Assembly: GCF_021183825.1 (NCBI RefSeq)
Contig: NZ_CP089211.1
Span: 806,001 to 870,000, forward strand
DNA: 64,000 nt
Source of the DNA: Sinomicrobium kalidii
Lineage (GTDB): Bacteria > Bacteroidota > Bacteroidia > Flavobacteriales > Flavobacteriaceae
Direction: 5' to 3'
Position 1 is the stretch's first letter; each line of letters opens with the position of its first letter. The translations under genes and the position numbers were made by a program. Shown here piece by piece: positions 8,773-18,555 of this stretch. A model generated the notes under the pieces. It was not told the origin of the DNA. It worked only from the letters and a program-made list of their open reading frames with translations, and searched no databases.

Positions 8773-10197
8773 TTACCATCCCGGATTCTGGATCATTTCA
8801 GGGGTCTGGATAAGTTGGTCATTCGGAATGGGGAACAATTCGTGTTTACCCTCTTCAAACGGTTTTCCGAGGGCCCTCATCACTTCGCCGGCCTGTCCGG
8901 TACGGATAAGATCAAACCAGCGGTCGTGTTCAAAGGCCAGTTCCAGTCGCCGTTCTTTCCAGATCAGTTCCCGGAGTTGCCCCTGGTCTGTTGTAACGAT
9001 TTCGGGAAGGTTTACCCTGCTTCTTACCCGGTTCAGGGAAGATAAGGCCGAATTGGTATCACCCAGTTCATTGGCTGCTTCGGCATGGATCAATAAGACC
9101 TCTGCAAACCGGAGAATCCGGACGTTTTTATCGCCGTCGCCATTCCCTGCATTGGCACTGGAATATGCCTTTTCGTTGTACATGGGGTTTTCTGCGGCTT
9201 CGTCAACTTCCCTTCCGTCCCACAGCGTCTCTCCGCGAAATATAATGGTTGCATCTCTCCTCACGGTATCTCCTTCATCATTAAAAGCCTCCAGCAAGTC
9301 CTGTGAAGGGACATTAAAGCCCCAACCCCAGCCACCGGGGCCTCTTGCGCCCTGGGTTGTGGAATACTGCTGCACACCGTGGGCTATGATCTCTCCCCTG
9401 GCCTGTATTTCAAAAACGGATTCTGTACCATTTTCCGAAGAGGCCCTCCAAACTGTTGCATAATCGGGTTCCAGTCCGTACTCTCCCGAACCAATAACAG
9501 TTTGTGCTGCCTCTGCAGCTTCCTGCCATTTTTCCTGGTACAGGTATACTTTTGCCAACAATGCCCTGGCAGCGCCTCTGGTGGCCCTTCCCAAATCTGA
9601 GGACGAATATTCACTTTTCAGGGGCAACACTTCTATGGCTTCGGTCAGATCCTCTTCTATAAAAGCGTAGACTTCTTCTGCCGGAACCCTTTCAATAAGG
9701 TCGATGTGTTGCAACGGAAGATCGCCGAACGACCGTACCAGCCAGAAATAGTTGAGGGCCCGGAGAAACTTGCATTCCCCTATTAAACGGGCCCGAAGTG
9801 TTTCGTTGGTCATGTCAAAGGTTTCGGTATATTCTATGGCCTGGCTGGCCCTTCCTATGGTTTTATACCATTTTGTCCACATGGCCCGAACAGACGGTGC
9901 TGTTGATGTATGCTGCAAACCATCCAAAAGGTGCTTATCAGTTCCTGTATCCGTGGGTGAGCTCCCTTTATCCGCATTGTCCGAAATAATTTCGGTAATT
10001 CCCAGATAGGAAAACGCATAATCCCAATCGGTATGCATACCGTAAACCCCGGTAACAAACTGAACCGGTTCAAATATTTCTCCGCTTTCCTCTGCCGTGG
10101 GATCCACTACCTCTACTTCTTCCACAAAATCATCACAACCGGTTATCAGGAAGAAGGAGAGCATATAACCTAACAAATGTTTATATCTGAGATTCAT
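8773..10197 (-). CDS. SusD/RagB-family glycan-binding lipoprotein
   Basis: 474 residues from the ATG at 10197, which begins directly at the lipoprotein signal MNLRYKHLLGYMLSFFLITGC (start and Cys21 read separately); in-frame codons upstream overlap the intergenic space after susC and were not used. Typical SusD features: lipobox Cys21 followed by acidic residues, TPR-like helices (EAAEAAQTVIGSGEYGLEPDYATVW), and the C-terminal RagB/SusD region (LAFEHDRWFDLIRTGQA; PIPNDQLIQTPEMIQNPGW). It sits on the outer membrane as the lid of the SusC transporter and binds the incoming oligosaccharide. It starts 22 bp after the susC stop. Confidence 0.93.
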   Translation of the reverse strand: MNLRYKHLLGYMLSFFLITGCDDFVEEVEVVDPTAEESGEIFEPVQFVTGVYGMHTDWDYAFSYLGITEIISDNADKGSSPTDTGTDKHLLDGLQHTSTAPSVRAMWTKWYKTIGRASQAIEYTETFDMTNETLRARLIGECKFLRALNYFWLVRSFGDLPLQHIDLIERVPAEEVYAFIEEDLTEAIEVLPLKSEYSSSDLGRATRGAARALLAKVYLYQEKWQEAAEAAQTVIGSGEYGLEPDYATVWRASSENGTESVFEIQARGEIIAHGVQQYSTTQGARGPGGWGWGFNVPSQDLLEAFNDEGDTVRRDATIIFRGETLWDGREVDEAAENPMYNEKAYSSANAGNGDGDKNVRILRFAEVLLIHAEAANELGDTNSALSSLNRVRSRVNLPEIVTTDQGQLRELIWKERRLELAFEHDRWFDLIRTGQAGEVMRALGKPFEEGKHELFPIPNDQLIQTPEMIQNPGW

Positions 10198-10219
10198 AAT
10201 ATATCTTTTTAAAACACTA

Positions 10220-13200
10220 TTATAACTGTAAATTAACACCGAAAATAAAGGTACGGGTCGTAGGGTATGCAGCGAGTTCTATCCCTGTTGTTCCCGTCGG
10301 ATTTCCATACTCATTGTTGCCACTTCTGTTCAGTTCGGGTGTAAAGCCCGAATAATTGGTAAACATAAACGGATTTTGTGCGGTAACGTAAAAACGAACC
10401 CGGTTAAAAAGGGACAGCTCATTGAATGTATATCCCAGGGTTATATTATTTATTCTGAAAAAACCCCCGTCTTCCAGCCAATATGAAGATGCTACGGCAT
10501 CCCTGTTAGCCCCCGGATGTGTATTGGTAGAGCCTTCTCCGGTCCAGCGGTCATTAAATGCTTCAGCGGTTATATTCTCCCCGCCCAGGCGGGTATTTGC
10601 CAGACCGTTGTATACCTTATTTCCGCCTACGCCAAAACCATCCAGGCTAAAATCGAATTGTTTATATTGTACACCTATATTCACCCCGTAATTGAACGTG
10701 GGGATATAAGAGTCAAAATATTTTTTATCCCTGTCGTCAATAACGCCGTCTTCGTTCTGATCCTTGTACCGTAAATGACCCGGAGCCGCGCCTCCTATGG
10801 AAGCGTTGTTATCGATCTCCTCCTGGTTTTGCCATACACCTTCTGCCTCATACATCCACCAGGCGAACAAGGGTTGGCCTTCCTTTAATCTTTTGGTGAT
10901 CTGGCCATTCCCCAGGCTTCCTCCCGTAGCACCGTCATATCCGGGAGTAACATTTTCTACCCGGTTCCTGTTGGTCGAAAAGTTGACACTCAGGTTATAG
11001 CTGAAATTCTCATTGATGTTGTCTTTCCAGTTCACCAATGCCTCTATCCCGGTATTGGACACTTCAGCCGCATGTGCCAAAAAATTTCCTTCGGCTTCCG
11101 AGTTCAATATATTTTGCACATTGATTATTGCATTGGTATTTCTCCGGTTATAGTAATCCAGTGTACCCGATAACTTGCTATTAAAGAATGCAAAGTCAAA
11201 ACCTGCCTCCCATTCTTCAGTCACTTCCCATTGCAGAGGGACTACCGGACTTCCGAATGAGGCCCCGAAAATCAGGCTTTGTGTGGGGCCAAATACATAA
11301 TTTTGATTTCCGCTCCCTGCATTGGTCTCTATCTGCTGAATATTAAAAGGTACATTGGCATTCCCCAGTTTTCCCCAACCGGTAAAGAGTTTTAAATGGC
11401 TGAGAAAAGTGCTTTCCTTTAAAAAATTCTCTTTAGAAATGGTCCATCCCAGGCTAACTGCGGGAAAAGTTTCAAAATAATTATCTCCTGTAACAAAATC
11501 ACTCGTACCATCTCTTCGGAGTACTGCTCTCAAAAAGTATTTCTTTGCATAATCATACTCAACCCGGCCGAAATAAGATTGCAGGTTGGTAGATTGGTTA
11601 AATTCCTGATTAACGGTATTTTCAAAGAAAGAGGATGTTTTTCTCCCGAGACTTCTCAATCTTTTTTCTTCAAAAACATCATATGCCAGGGCTTCTATTT
11701 TTTCTCTTCCGCCATAGTTTTCCCTGCTCAAACCAACGGTAGCCGAAAGATTATGATCATCAAAGGATTTATCGAAGGTCAAAAAACCTTCTATATTCCA
11801 CCTGAAGTATTCTTCATCTATAACCCGGTATGAGTTATTGGCAAATTCAGTCGAAATTGTTCCGTCTTCTTCATCAGGAACACGACCGGCTTCAAATTCT
11901 TCTACAGTCCTCCTGGGATCAGCGTTTAACCATCGTTCCCTTATCGGGTTGTATGTATTGTTCTTGGAATAAAATTTTGTAGCTCCGAATCGCGTAGTTG
12001 CCTTCAAATAATCCGTAATATCCAATTCTGCCGTGATTTGCCCCTGCAATGTGGTCGTATTAATATCCTGCTCCCGATAATATACATCGGCTACCGGGTT
12101 TCCGTGCGGATATAACCGGCCAACCGTTTCTCCGGGACCTGATTCATAAGTAACATTACCCGTGGTTTGATTTACAAAGGATTGGCCGAATCTGCCATTG
12201 TCATAATAAACCGGAACCAGCGGTGATTGCCGATACGCATTATTAAAAGCCCCAAATGGTTTGGGCGCTTCATTGGTATATGTAATATTTACATTCTGAG
12301 TGATCCTGAATTTATCGTCAAACAAATGATACGTATTGTTATTCCTTATTGTCCCCCTGCTGTATTTATTGTCTTTCAGAATCCCTTCTTCCTGGTAAAA
12401 ATTATAGCTGAAGAAATAATCTACGGCATCCCCTGCTCCTGATACGGAAAAACTGTTACTGTTAATGCTCCCTAACTGCAGTAATTCATCATACCAATCC
12501 GTATTGAACCGTTGATTTTCCTGCAATAAAAACCCGTCAACGGCAGCACTCTCTTCGTTAAAAAAGGTGGTGTATTGATCGGCATTGGCCATTTTCACCT
12601 TATTGAGGGCGCTTTTAACCCCATAAAAAGAATTTACCTTAAAAACAGGCTTTCCCTTTTTTCCTCTTTTAGTAGTAATCAGAATTACACCGTTGGCTGC
12701 CCGAATACCATAAATATTGGCATAAGATGCGCCTTTAAGAAAGTCTATGGATTCTATATCAGACGGATTAATACTTCGTATATCCTGGGTAGGCTGTCCG
12801 TCTACCACATAAAAAGGGGCCCTTCCTCCTTCAGCCGTTCCCAGACCACGTACCATAACGGTTGGTGTAGCACCGGGGGCATCACTTGAAACAATATTAA
12901 CCCCGGCCACTTTTCCCTGGATAGACTGTACGGCAGTCAAAGCAGGTTGTTTAACAATATCTTCCGCCTTAATTGATGATACGGCCCCGGTGATATCCGA
13001 TTTTTTCTGTGTGCCGTATCCAACGACCACCACTTCATCGAGTTCGGCAGTGTCTTCCTGGAGTACAATAGTCAGTGAAGCCTGGTCCCCGACCGTGATC
13101 TGTCGGGCTTCAAAACCTACATAGGTGACCTCCAGCACTTCACCCTGCGAGGCTTCGATACTGAAATTTCCGTCAAAATCGGTGACGGCATACCTGTTGG

Positions 13201-13339
13201 TCCCTTCCACTACAATATTAGCTCCGGGTAATGGCTGGTTGTTTGCATCCGTTACCGTACCCGTAATCGTATTCTGCGCATAAATACCTATTGGAAATGT
13301 AACCAAACAGCATACAAGCCAAAACAATTTTACCTTCAT
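10220..13339 (-). CDS. SusC/RagA-family TonB-dependent oligosaccharide transporter
   Basis: 1039 residues, the usual SusC length. Order: signal peptide (~1-21), carboxypeptidase-regulatory-like beta-sandwich (GTVTDANNQPLPGANIVVEGT..., ~25-105), the SusC signature DEVVVVGYGTQKKSDITGAV (~100-119), TonB plug (~120-225) with VMVRGLGTAEGG and PFYVVDGQPTQDI, then a large beta-barrel ending in TFIFGVNLQL. It imports oligosaccharides across the outer membrane using TonB energy and pairs with the SusD protein that follows. It is the first gene of the polysaccharide operon; the 227-bp leader upstream contains palindromes that may bind the regulator encoded next to it. Confidence 0.95.
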   Translation of the reverse strand: MKVKLFWLVCCLVTFPIGIYAQNTITGTVTDANNQPLPGANIVVEGTNRYAVTDFDGNFSIEASQGEVLEVTYVGFEARQITVGDQASLTIVLQEDTAELDEVVVVGYGTQKKSDITGAVSSIKAEDIVKQPALTAVQSIQGKVAGVNIVSSDAPGATPTVMVRGLGTAEGGRAPFYVVDGQPTQDIRSINPSDIESIDFLKGASYANIYGIRAANGVILITTKRGKKGKPVFKVNSFYGVKSALNKVKMANADQYTTFFNEESAAVDGFLLQENQRFNTDWYDELLQLGSINSNSFSVSGAGDAVDYFFSYNFYQEEGILKDNKYSRGTIRNNNTYHLFDDKFRITQNVNITYTNEAPKPFGAFNNAYRQSPLVPVYYDNGRFGQSFVNQTTGNVTYESGPGETVGRLYPHGNPVADVYYREQDINTTTLQGQITAELDITDYLKATTRFGATKFYSKNNTYNPIRERWLNADPRRTVEEFEAGRVPDEEDGTISTEFANNSYRVIDEEYFRWNIEGFLTFDKSFDDHNLSATVGLSRENYGGREKIEALAYDVFEEKRLRSLGRKTSSFFENTVNQEFNQSTNLQSYFGRVEYDYAKKYFLRAVLRRDGTSDFVTGDNYFETFPAVSLGWTISKENFLKESTFLSHLKLFTGWGKLGNANVPFNIQQIETNAGSGNQNYVFGPTQSLIFGASFGSPVVPLQWEVTEEWEAGFDFAFFNSKLSGTLDYYNRRNTNAIINVQNILNSEAEGNFLAHAAEVSNTGIEALVNWKDNINENFSYNLSVNFSTNRNRVENVTPGYDGATGGSLGNGQITKRLKEGQPLFAWWMYEAEGVWQNQEEIDNNASIGGAAPGHLRYKDQNEDGVIDDRDKKYFDSYIPTFNYGVNIGVQYKQFDFSLDGFGVGGNKVYNGLANTRLGGENITAEAFNDRWTGEGSTNTHPGANRDAVASSYWLEDGGFFRINNITLGYTFNELSLFNRVRFYVTAQNPFMFTNYSGFTPELNRSGNNEYGNPTGTTGIELAAYPTTRTFIFGVNLQL

Positions 13340-13566
13340 AACAAAAGATTTGAATTAGTTGAAAGTAAAATTAGAGACTCCCCGGGGTTTGCGTTGTAGT
13401 AGTAGCGCTACAAGAAGGAAGAAAAACACACGATTATTTACAAATAATTAATATTCAATAAGTTAATAAGCTGTCAAAATTGCGTGTTTCCTAAAATTTT
13501 AACACATTGATGTAGGGATGATGAGTTATTTTATCGTAAAACACACCCTTGTTTTTTACCGAAACA
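13340..13566 (-). promoter_or_regulatory. Upstream region of susC with two palindromes
   Basis: This 227-bp gap carries the susC promoter. Two inverted repeats stand out: CCCCGGGG at 13380-13387 and GTAGCGCTAC at 13402-13411, the latter embedded in a longer imperfect TTGTAG...CTACAA repeat (13394-13413). They lie 41-75 bp before the susC start and are candidate operator or leader structures. I found no perfect TAnnTTTG -7 element on the minus strand here, so the transcription start is not placed. Confidence 0.4.
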
Positions 13567-16326
13567 TCAAATAACCATTAAAAATTTTACCAAATCCTGA
13601 TCCTTGTCCAGTCCCAGTTTCTTTCGGAGGCGGTACCGGTGTATTTCCACCCCGCGGATAGTGATTCCCATAAGCGGGGCGATTTCCTTTGAACTGAGGT
13701 TCATTTTAAGGTAGCCGCACAGCTTCATATCCTTGGTGGTCAGTTTCGGATACTGTTTCACCAGCCTTTTAAAAAAGTCGTCGTGCAGTTCATTGAAATT
13801 GGTTTCAAACACCTGCCAGTCTTCCTGGTTGTGTATGGCTTCCGTTGTTCGTGCGATAAGGCTCTTTACCCGGTATTCGTTGACACTGTCATTTTTGATC
13901 CTTCGCAGTTCGTTTTGAATTTCCAGTAAGAGTTCGTTCTTTTTACTGATCATCAATGTGGAATTCATCAGCTCCTTCCGTTTCATTTTCACTTCCCGCT
14001 CCAGGTTCTGCCGTTCCAGGAGTTCCAGCTTTCGCTGCTTTTCCTGGTACATCCGCTTTGTCAGCTTCCGCTGATGGTCGCGTATCAGCTTCTTGTTCCA
14101 CCTGAAAAGCAGGTAGATCCCTAACAGGAATACGAGGAGATAAATGATTTTCATGGTCCGGGAAAGGTACCAGGGCGGGTATACGCGAAAATTATAGTGC
14201 AGGGCCGACGGACTGTCTGCCCCCAGGGCCACCGGCCATACTTCCAGGTCATACGTTCCGTAGGTCAGGTTTTGCAGGGAAAGTATTCCGTTTTCCACCC
14301 TTCCTTTCTGCGGGATAGCTCCCGACAGGCGGTAACTGAAATCCTGTTTGAAATGATGGGGATAATAGAGGGAAAAACGGATGTTCCGTGCATTGTTGAA
14401 AGGGATGCCCGGATTCTCCGAAAAAGCATACGGGGAATAATTCGTTTCCACCCCTGCAATCCGAACCGTATCCGTAAGCTGCTGTCGCTGTTGTTCCCTG
14501 TATTTCCGGAAATTGAATTCGGCAAAACCATCGTTAAGGGTAAAGTAATAGAGCGAATCGTTCCTCTTCACCACTTTTTCAAACAAGGGGGTCAGCCGCT
14601 GTATCAGTTCTTTTTGGGCAATAACGGTATCTTTGGTCAGATCCGTATAAATAATACCGTTCTTCCCGGGGTCGGTAAACCAGTAATGTCCCTTGTCCTG
14701 AAAGAGCAGTTTTTTCCCGGTGTATTTTTTAAACGGTGTAAATGCTTCGAGATAATCCTTCACGGGATTGTAGGTATACCAGTTTCCCGAATTGTACAGG
14801 GCCACATCGTTACCAACACGGAACACCTGCGTTCTGAAATCTTTTAGCTTACTGTCATTGAATTCCCTCTCAACAGTGGCATTCCGGTAGTTGTCACCCA
14901 GACTGATCCTGAAAAAACCTTTGTAGGGATGCGATGCCCAGATGGTATGCCGGTTTTCAAAAATGATATTGTCTACGGGGAAGTTGATACCTTCAATACG
15001 GTTCACGGCCCACCCTTCTTCTCCGTAAGTGAACAAAGCCAGCCCGATATACGTACATTGAATAAAGGTATTTTCCCGTCCGGGCACTTTACGGATACGG
15101 TACCCCCCGGAAAACCCGGAAATTTTGTTAAAAGTATTCGTGCTGATATCGTAGGTCCCTGTATTATGTCCGCAGAGCAACCTGCCGCTCACCACTTCCA
15201 GGTCCCATACATGCCCCTGGGAATTCTCCAGGAAAACCAGTTCACCTTCCTTAAAATAATACACCCCCGTATTGCTCCCCATATAGGTTGTATTGTTGTA
15301 AAAGGCAATGTCATATACCGTTCCCAGTTCTCCGCTGTCCTCCTTAAAAAAGGAAAATTCGGAGTTTATCTTTACCGCATCCACCCCGTTATCCAGTGCC
15401 AGCCACAGGTTATTACCGCGCACATCCATTCCGAGTACCGTATTGTTCTGAAGTCCCAGGTGCCTGTTGATATACTGGCTGTCTCCCGTTTGCCTGTCAT
15501 AAATAATGACCCCGTTCTTTATAGTCCCGAAAGCGATACGGTTTTGCTGCAACAGGTGAATCTTGTTCAGTTCATATTCCGACAGGAGTGCATTGATGCC
15601 GCTGTCCCATTTTTGCAGTTCCTGCCGGTTGAAATCATAACTGAAACATCCTTTCGATTTGGTTCCGATAATCAGTTCATCCCCGTTGACCACCATATCC
15701 GCAACAGGGTCGTCAATTCCACCGGCCCCTTCCATCTGTATCAGGCCATCCGCCAGGGAATAGCGGTAGATATCCCCGTTGTTTTTCCCGAGGATGAGCT
15801 CCCGGTTGCGGGGTACAATTTTAGTCACAATAAAATCCGGTTCGAATACGGTTATTTTTTCACCATTATAAATATAAACCGTAGTAAACGAGCGGAACAC
15901 AATATTTTCGCCCCATTTGGCAATCTCCCAGAACTCCTCACTTTTAAATTCGTGATCGGTGTTTATCAATGATGTCAGCGATGTGTACTCATAAATACCG
16001 AAAGTATTTTTTTCCCAATAGCCGAATTCTTCATAAGAACCGGTATATATCCTGTCCCCATCACAAAAAACCGACCTTATAATGGTCTTGTTGGGCAGGG
16101 TGTAAAGTTTCCAGTGCTGTCCGTTAAATACCAGCAACCCCTGGTGATTGGCCACAAAAGTAACCCCGTGTTCATTTGTACTTATATCCCAGTTCTGGTT
16201 CGCCGCCCGGTAATCATTGACCGAAAAATTGGTTACAGGTAGAATAACCTCCTGAGAAGAAATAACCTGCCAGCCCGGAACAAACCAGATAATAAAAAAC
16301 AAATATCCTGTAACACTACGCCACAT
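13567..16326 (-). CDS. Membrane-spanning propeller/Y_Y_Y/LuxR-type HTH regulator
   Basis: 919 residues. A signal or anchor segment (~5-22) is followed by a long beta-propeller-like sensor region (~30-600) of WD-like repeats similar to two-component regulator propellers (for example WDISTNEHGVTFVANHQGLLVFNG split over ~46-69), a Y_Y_Y-like Ig domain (~640-725), one transmembrane helix (KIIYLLVFLLGIYLLFRW, ~733-750), a charged coiled coil (~755-845) and a LuxR/GerE HTH (TTKDMKLCGYLKMNLSSKEIAPL then GITIRGVEIHRYRLRKKLGL). No histidine kinase or receiver domain is present. The protein would sense glycan in the periplasm and bind DNA directly from the membrane. It lies just upstream of susC in the same orientation and probably controls the locus. 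Confidence 0.88.
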   Translation of the reverse strand: MWRSVTGYLFFIIWFVPGWQVISSQEVILPVTNFSVNDYRAANQNWDISTNEHGVTFVANHQGLLVFNGQHWKLYTLPNKTIIRSVFCDGDRIYTGSYEEFGYWEKNTFGIYEYTSLTSLINTDHEFKSEEFWEIAKWGENIVFRSFTTVYIYNGEKITVFEPDFIVTKIVPRNRELILGKNNGDIYRYSLADGLIQMEGAGGIDDPVADMVVNGDELIIGTKSKGCFSYDFNRQELQKWDSGINALLSEYELNKIHLLQQNRIAFGTIKNGVIIYDRQTGDSQYINRHLGLQNNTVLGMDVRGNNLWLALDNGVDAVKINSEFSFFKEDSGELGTVYDIAFYNNTTYMGSNTGVYYFKEGELVFLENSQGHVWDLEVVSGRLLCGHNTGTYDISTNTFNKISGFSGGYRIRKVPGRENTFIQCTYIGLALFTYGEEGWAVNRIEGINFPVDNIIFENRHTIWASHPYKGFFRISLGDNYRNATVEREFNDSKLKDFRTQVFRVGNDVALYNSGNWYTYNPVKDYLEAFTPFKKYTGKKLLFQDKGHYWFTDPGKNGIIYTDLTKDTVIAQKELIQRLTPLFEKVVKRNDSLYYFTLNDGFAEFNFRKYREQQRQQLTDTVRIAGVETNYSPYAFSENPGIPFNNARNIRFSLYYPHHFKQDFSYRLSGAIPQKGRVENGILSLQNLTYGTYDLEVWPVALGADSPSALHYNFRVYPPWYLSRTMKIIYLLVFLLGIYLLFRWNKKLIRDHQRKLTKRMYQEKQRKLELLERQNLEREVKMKRKELMNSTLMISKKNELLLEIQNELRRIKNDSVNEYRVKSLIARTTEAIHNQEDWQVFETNFNELHDDFFKRLVKQYPKLTTKDMKLCGYLKMNLSSKEIAPLMGITIRGVEIHRYRLRKKLGLDKDQDLVKFLMVI

Positions 16327-16508
16327 CGTTAGTCTATATAATTAAATATCCTGTTGTGAAGCCCGAAAACGGCCCTGAATTTAGGATTAAACCGGTAAAA
16401 AAAGGGCTTGTGCACTAAAATATTTCGATTTTGATTAAACTTTTTGTAACATTTAACGTCAATAATACGTATAACCAGTACCATAAGCAATTATACACTT
16501 AAAAAATC

Positions 16509-16514
16509 AAGGAG
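16509..16514 (+). promoter_or_regulatory. Shine-Dalgarno-like AAGGAG before the sigma factor gene
   Basis: AAGGAG lies 8 bases upstream of the ATG at 16523. Clear Shine-Dalgarno sites are rare in this window, as expected for Bacteroidota, so it supports this start for the sigma factor. Confidence 0.55.
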
Positions 16515-16522
16515 AAGATTAG

Positions 16523-17386
16523 ATGAGACAGCTTAAAATTACGAAGCAGGTAACCAACAGGGAAACTGCTTCCCTGGATAAGTACCTCCAGGAAATAGGG
16601 AAAGTTGACTTGATTACTGCAGATGAAGAGGTAGAACTGGCACAGCGTATCAAGGCAGGAGACCAGCGGGCGCTGGAAAAACTGACGAAGGCCAACCTGC
16701 GTTTCGTGGTTTCCGTGGCAAAACAATACCAGAACCAGGGGTTAACACTTCCCGATCTGATCAATGAAGGTAATCTGGGGCTGATCAAAGCCGCACAGCG
16801 TTTTGACGAAACCCGTGGTTTTAAATTCATATCGTATGCCGTCTGGTGGATTCGCCAGTCCATTTTGCAGGCATTGGCGGAGCAGTCGCGTATTGTACGT
16901 TTGCCCCTGAATAAAATCGGTTCTATAAACAAAATCAATAAGACCTATGCCTTCCTGGAGCAGGCCCATGAGCGTGTTCCCTCTGCCGAAGAGATCGCGA
17001 AGGAACTGGATATGACCGTAAACGACGTCAAGGAATCCATGAAGAATTCCGGACGCCACGTTTCCATGGATGCACCGCTTGTGGAAGGTGAAGATTCCAA
17101 CCTGTACGACGTGCTCCGAAGCGGGGAATCCCCCAATCCGGACAAAGACCTTTTACACGAATCGCTCCGTACGGAGATCGAAAGGGCACTGGAAACCCTT
17201 ACGCCGCGCGAAGCCGATGTGATCCGTCTTTATTTCGGTCTGGGAGACCAGCATCCCATGACACTGGAAGAAATAGGCGAAACCTTTGACCTGACCCGCG
17301 AACGCGTACGCCAGATCAAGGAAAAAGCCATCAGGAGGTTGAAGCATACCTCACGCAGTAAAATATTAAAAACCTATCTGGGCTAA
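16523..17386 (+). CDS. rpoD: Principal RNA polymerase sigma factor (sigma-70 family)
   Basis: 287 residues, the compact primary sigma factor typical of Bacteroidota, which lacks region 1.1. Regions seen: 1.2 ([20 protein letters not shown], ~17-36), 2.1-2.4 ([44 protein letters not shown]), region 3 ([22 protein letters not shown]) and 4.2 HTH ([28 protein letters not shown], ~247-274). It directs core polymerase to TAnnTTTG promoters. It is monocistronic with tandem terminators downstream. An ATACGTAT palindrome occurs 51 bp upstream (16465-16472). Confidence 0.95.
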   Translation: MRQLKITKQVTNRETASLDKYLQEIGKVDLITADEEVELAQRIKAGDQRALEKLTKANLRFVVSVAKQYQNQGLTLPDLINEGNLGLIKAAQRFDETRGFKFISYAVWWIRQSILQALAEQSRIVRLPLNKIGSINKINKTYAFLEQAHERVPSAEEIAKELDMTVNDVKESMKNSGRHVSMDAPLVEGEDSNLYDVLRSGESPNPDKDLLHESLRTEIERALETLTPREADVIRLYFGLGDQHPMTLEEIGETFDLTRERVRQIKEKAIRRLKHTSRSKILKTYLG

Positions 17387-17397
17387 CAATCCCGATA

Positions 17398-17419
17398 GAG
17401 ACGTATAGCCGTGCGTTTC
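17398..17419. repeat. Degenerate copy of the GAGACGCACGGCCGTGCGTC repeat
   Basis: These 22 bases match the palindromic element at 60492-60513 at 18 of 22 positions. It lies directly after the sigma factor stop and next to an ATCCCGATAG segment (17389-17398) that recurs at 38521-38530. This is a decayed member of a dispersed intergenic repeat family. Confidence 0.6.
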
Positions 17420-17497
17420 GAACGAGAAAGAACCGTTAGGTTAAATTTATATGATACCCGTCCCCTCCCTCCGGGAGAATCGGACGGGAACAGCAAC

Positions 17498-17526
17498 AAC
17501 AGTTTATCATAACTGTTCGTTTTTTG
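17498..17526 (+). terminator. First terminator after the sigma factor gene
   Basis: AACAGTT (17498-17504) pairs with AACTGTT (17511-17517) around a 6-base loop, followed by CG and six T. A longer GC-rich stem (CCCGTCC at 17457-17463 with 17482-17488, with an inner CTCCC/GGGAG stem) precedes it. Confidence 0.7.
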
Positions 17527-17537
17527 ATTGATGGATG

Positions 17538-17567
17538 AACTCCGGTGTGATAGCCGGAGTTTTTCTT
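17538..17567 (+). terminator. Second terminator after the sigma factor gene
   Basis: AACTCCGG (17538-17545) pairs with CCGGAGTT (17554-17561), 8-base loop, then a T-run. Together with the hairpin at 17498 it isolates rpe from the sigma factor transcript. Confidence 0.85.
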
Positions 17568-17633
17568 TACCCCCATCCCTCCCCAAGTCAAAGATTTCCC
17601 CTATTTTTGCACCGATAAAGACAACACATCAAC

Positions 17634-18296
17634 ATGGACCGAAAACTGATAGCTCCTTCCGTACTGGCATCTGATTTTGCCAACCTGCAACGCGACATCG
17701 AAATGGTAAACCAAAGTGAGGCCGACTGGTTTCATATCGATATTATGGACGGGGTCTTCGTTCCCAATATCTCTTTCGGCATGCCCGTACTGGAAGCCAT
17801 AAAAAGGCATGCCCGGAAAACCATAGATGTTCACCTGATGATCGTTGATCCGGACAGGTATATCAAAACCTTTGCAGACCTGGGTGCCGACAACCTCACT
17901 GTACATTATGAAGCCTGTACACACCTGCACCGTACCCTTCAGGCCATTAAGGCCGAAGGCATGAAAGCCGGTGTAGCCCTTAATCCGCACACCCCCGTGA
18001 GCCTCCTGGAAGATGTGATCAACGATATCGACCTGGTCTGCATAATGAGCGTCAATCCCGGGTTCGGCGGACAATCCTTTATTGAAAACACTTATAAAAA
18101 AGTCTCCGAACTGAAGGAAATGATCCGGAAGAACAATGCCGGGACCAAAATAGAAATCGACGGCGGCGTTACTTCAAAAAATGCCGGACAACTTGTAAAT
18201 GCAGGTGCCGATATACTCGTAGCGGGAAGTTTTGTCTTTAAAAGTGATGCTCCCCTGCAAACGGTAAAAGAGCTTAAAACACTGGCCAATAGCTGA
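17634..18296 (+). CDS. rpe: Ribulose-phosphate 3-epimerase
   Basis: 220 residues, the normal length. It interconverts D-ribulose 5-phosphate and D-xylulose 5-phosphate in the pentose phosphate pathway. The TIM-barrel motifs are intact: APSVLASDFANL near the N-terminus, metal/catalytic HIDIMDGVFVPNISFG (~34-49), VHLMIVDPDRYI, MSVNPGFGGQSFI (~140-152) and IEIDGGV with its catalytic Asp (~177-183), then GADILVAGSFVF for phosphate binding. It begins shortly after the second sigma-gene terminator and appears monocistronic. Confidence 0.97.
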   Translation: MDRKLIAPSVLASDFANLQRDIEMVNQSEADWFHIDIMDGVFVPNISFGMPVLEAIKRHARKTIDVHLMIVDPDRYIKTFADLGADNLTVHYEACTHLHRTLQAIKAEGMKAGVALNPHTPVSLLEDVINDIDLVCIMSVNPGFGGQSFIENTYKKVSELKEMIRKNNAGTKIEIDGGVTSKNAGQLVNAGADILVAGSFVFKSDAPLQTVKELKTLANS

Positions 18297-18555
18297 TACC
18301 CCCCATCCGTTTTTAACTGTCCGGTTTAAAAACGCGGTAAATATACAAGGTAACATTGCTGTAAGAAAATGCATTCGTCTTCAATCTCCTGTTGTTTGTT
18401 GTCAAACTCTTGTTGTATGTATAAATAATTTCTTACAAACACGAAAATTTACTACTTTTAAAAAGCAGATGCGCACCGGGAATTGTTTTCCGTGCACCTA
18501 CCAATCCCATTGAGCCATATCCCGATCAGAACTGTCAATCTCAAATCTTTATACC

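Noticed and set aside
14929..15972. Open frame of about 350 codons opposite the regulator gene
   Set aside because: Antisense shadow of the propeller region, no start signal and no family match.
16465..16472. ATACGTAT palindrome upstream of the sigma factor gene
   Set aside because: An 8-mer like this is expected about once per window by chance, and neither the TAAGTA box nor a -7 element is placed as in the nitrate promoters. It is kept only as a note.
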